Source: Dehalococcoidales bacterium (lineage in GTDB: Bacteria > Chloroflexota > Dehalococcoidia > Dehalococcoidales > Fen-1064). From it: a stretch of DNA of 15,289 nucleotides. Location of the stretch: assembly GCA_030667735.1 (NCBI GenBank), contig DAOUVG010000013.1, positions 1 to 15,289 on the forward strand, given 5' to 3'. The translations under genes were made by a program, and so were the position numbers. Under the pieces are notes generated by a model that saw only the letters and a list, made by a program, of their open reading frames with translations, ran no database searches and was not told where the DNA came from. This document shows, piece by piece, positions 15,040 through 15,289 of the stretch (the stretch's first letter is position 1; each line of letters begins with the position of its first letter).

Positions 15040-15111
15040 GCCCACAACCAGATTCGAACTGGTGACCTTACCCTTACCAAGGGTATGCTCTACCAACTGA
15101 GCTATGTGGGC
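15040..15111 (-). tRNA. tRNA-Thr (GGT anticodon)
   Basis: The - strand folds as a full cloverleaf: acceptor GCCCACA/TGTGGGC, D-arm GCTC/GAGC, anticodon stem TACCC/GGGTA with loop TTGGTAA, and T-arm ACCAG/CTGGT with loop TTCGAAT. The anticodon GGT reads ACC and ACU. The 3' end is followed by T then TGG, so CCA is not encoded and must be added. It stands directly upstream of tuf. Confidence 0.96.
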
Positions 15112-15143
15112 ATTCGTCCTATATTTTACAGAGTACAAACTCT

Positions 15144-15172
15144 ATTATACCGAATTATGCAATCCAATCCAA
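15144..15172 (-). promoter_or_regulatory. promoter for tRNA-Thr and the tuf operon
   Basis: On the - strand TTGGAT (15172-15167) is followed by a 17-bp spacer and a perfect TATAAT (15149-15144). The predicted start is about 25-30 bp before tRNA-Thr. Its position in the gap between the two tRNAs supports a strong promoter driving tRNA-Thr, tuf, rpmG, secE, nusG, rplK and rplA. Confidence 0.6.
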
Positions 15173-15188
15173 CTCCAGGGCAAAGTGG

Positions 15189-15275
15189 TGGTGGAGGGGG
15201 CAGGATTCGAACCTGCGTAGCCCTTAGGGCGGCAGATTTACAGTCTGCTCCGATTAACCACTCCGGCACCCCTCC
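15189..15275 (-). tRNA. tRNA-Tyr (GTA anticodon)
   Basis: A class II tRNA on the - strand. The acceptor GGAGGGG pairs with CCCCTCC, the anticodon stem GCAGA/TCTGC encloses CTGTAAA with anticodon GTA, a long variable arm GCCCTAAGGGC follows, and the T-arm is GCAGG/CCTGC with loop TTCGAAT. The discriminator A and an encoded CCA (15191-15189) are present, unlike the neighbouring tRNA-Thr. Confidence 0.96.
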
Positions 15276-15289
15276 CCATGCTATACCCA

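Overview
The window looks like chromosomal DNA of a bacterium, most likely a Chloroflexota member of the Dehalococcoidia type. That placement is an inference from gene content and the style of the intergenic repeats. No 16S gene is present to settle it. Nearly all the coding content is recognisable. About 3.9 kb on the left is read from the + strand, and almost everything from 4.2 kb to the right end is read from the - strand.

Left part (+ strand): a complete YifB/ComM-family Mg-chelatase-like AAA+ ATPase (257-1777) is bracketed by two copies of a GC-rich intergenic repeat. It is followed by a crotonase-fold (enoyl-CoA hydratase/isomerase family) protein (1910-2704), a 440-bp gene-free stretch with two diverged repeat units, and a 3-hydroxyacyl-CoA dehydrogenase with a shortened C-terminus (3145-3918). 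A strong hairpin at 4060-4093 separates this part from the convergent - strand genes.

Right part (- strand, listed in transcription order from the right end): tRNA-Tyr, a promoter, tRNA-Thr, tuf, rpmG (55 codons), secE, nusG, rplK and rplA form the usual EF-Tu/SecE/NusG/L11/L1 cluster. In most bacteria rplJ-rplL would come next. Here a block of about 5.6 kb with four acyl-CoA genes lies between rplA and rplJ, on the same strand. The block is two tandem pairs. Each pair has an HMG-CoA-synthase-like protein fused to a C-terminal zinc-ribbon/OB-fold (DUF35) domain, followed by an SCP-x-type thiolase. rplJ-rplL then follow behind their own promoter and a structured leader of about 280 nt. A small two-helix membrane protein ends the series.

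Most interesting point: in both HMG-CoA-synthase-like proteins, the residues aligning with the catalytic Glu, Cys and His of HMG-CoA synthase are replaced (Thr, Leu, Gly). Both partner thiolases keep their catalytic Cys and His motifs. This resembles the multi-subunit architecture of archaeal thiolase/HMGCS/DUF35 and of PhlACB, with the synthase-like subunit reduced to a scaffold and fused to the DUF35 part. The downstream pair is preceded by a perfect 28-bp palindrome just upstream of its ribosome binding site, a good candidate operator. A terminator-like hairpin separates the two pairs. With the crotonase and the hydroxyacyl-CoA dehydrogenase on the left, the window holds proteins for most steps of a beta-oxidation-like acyl-CoA pathway wrapped around core translation genes.
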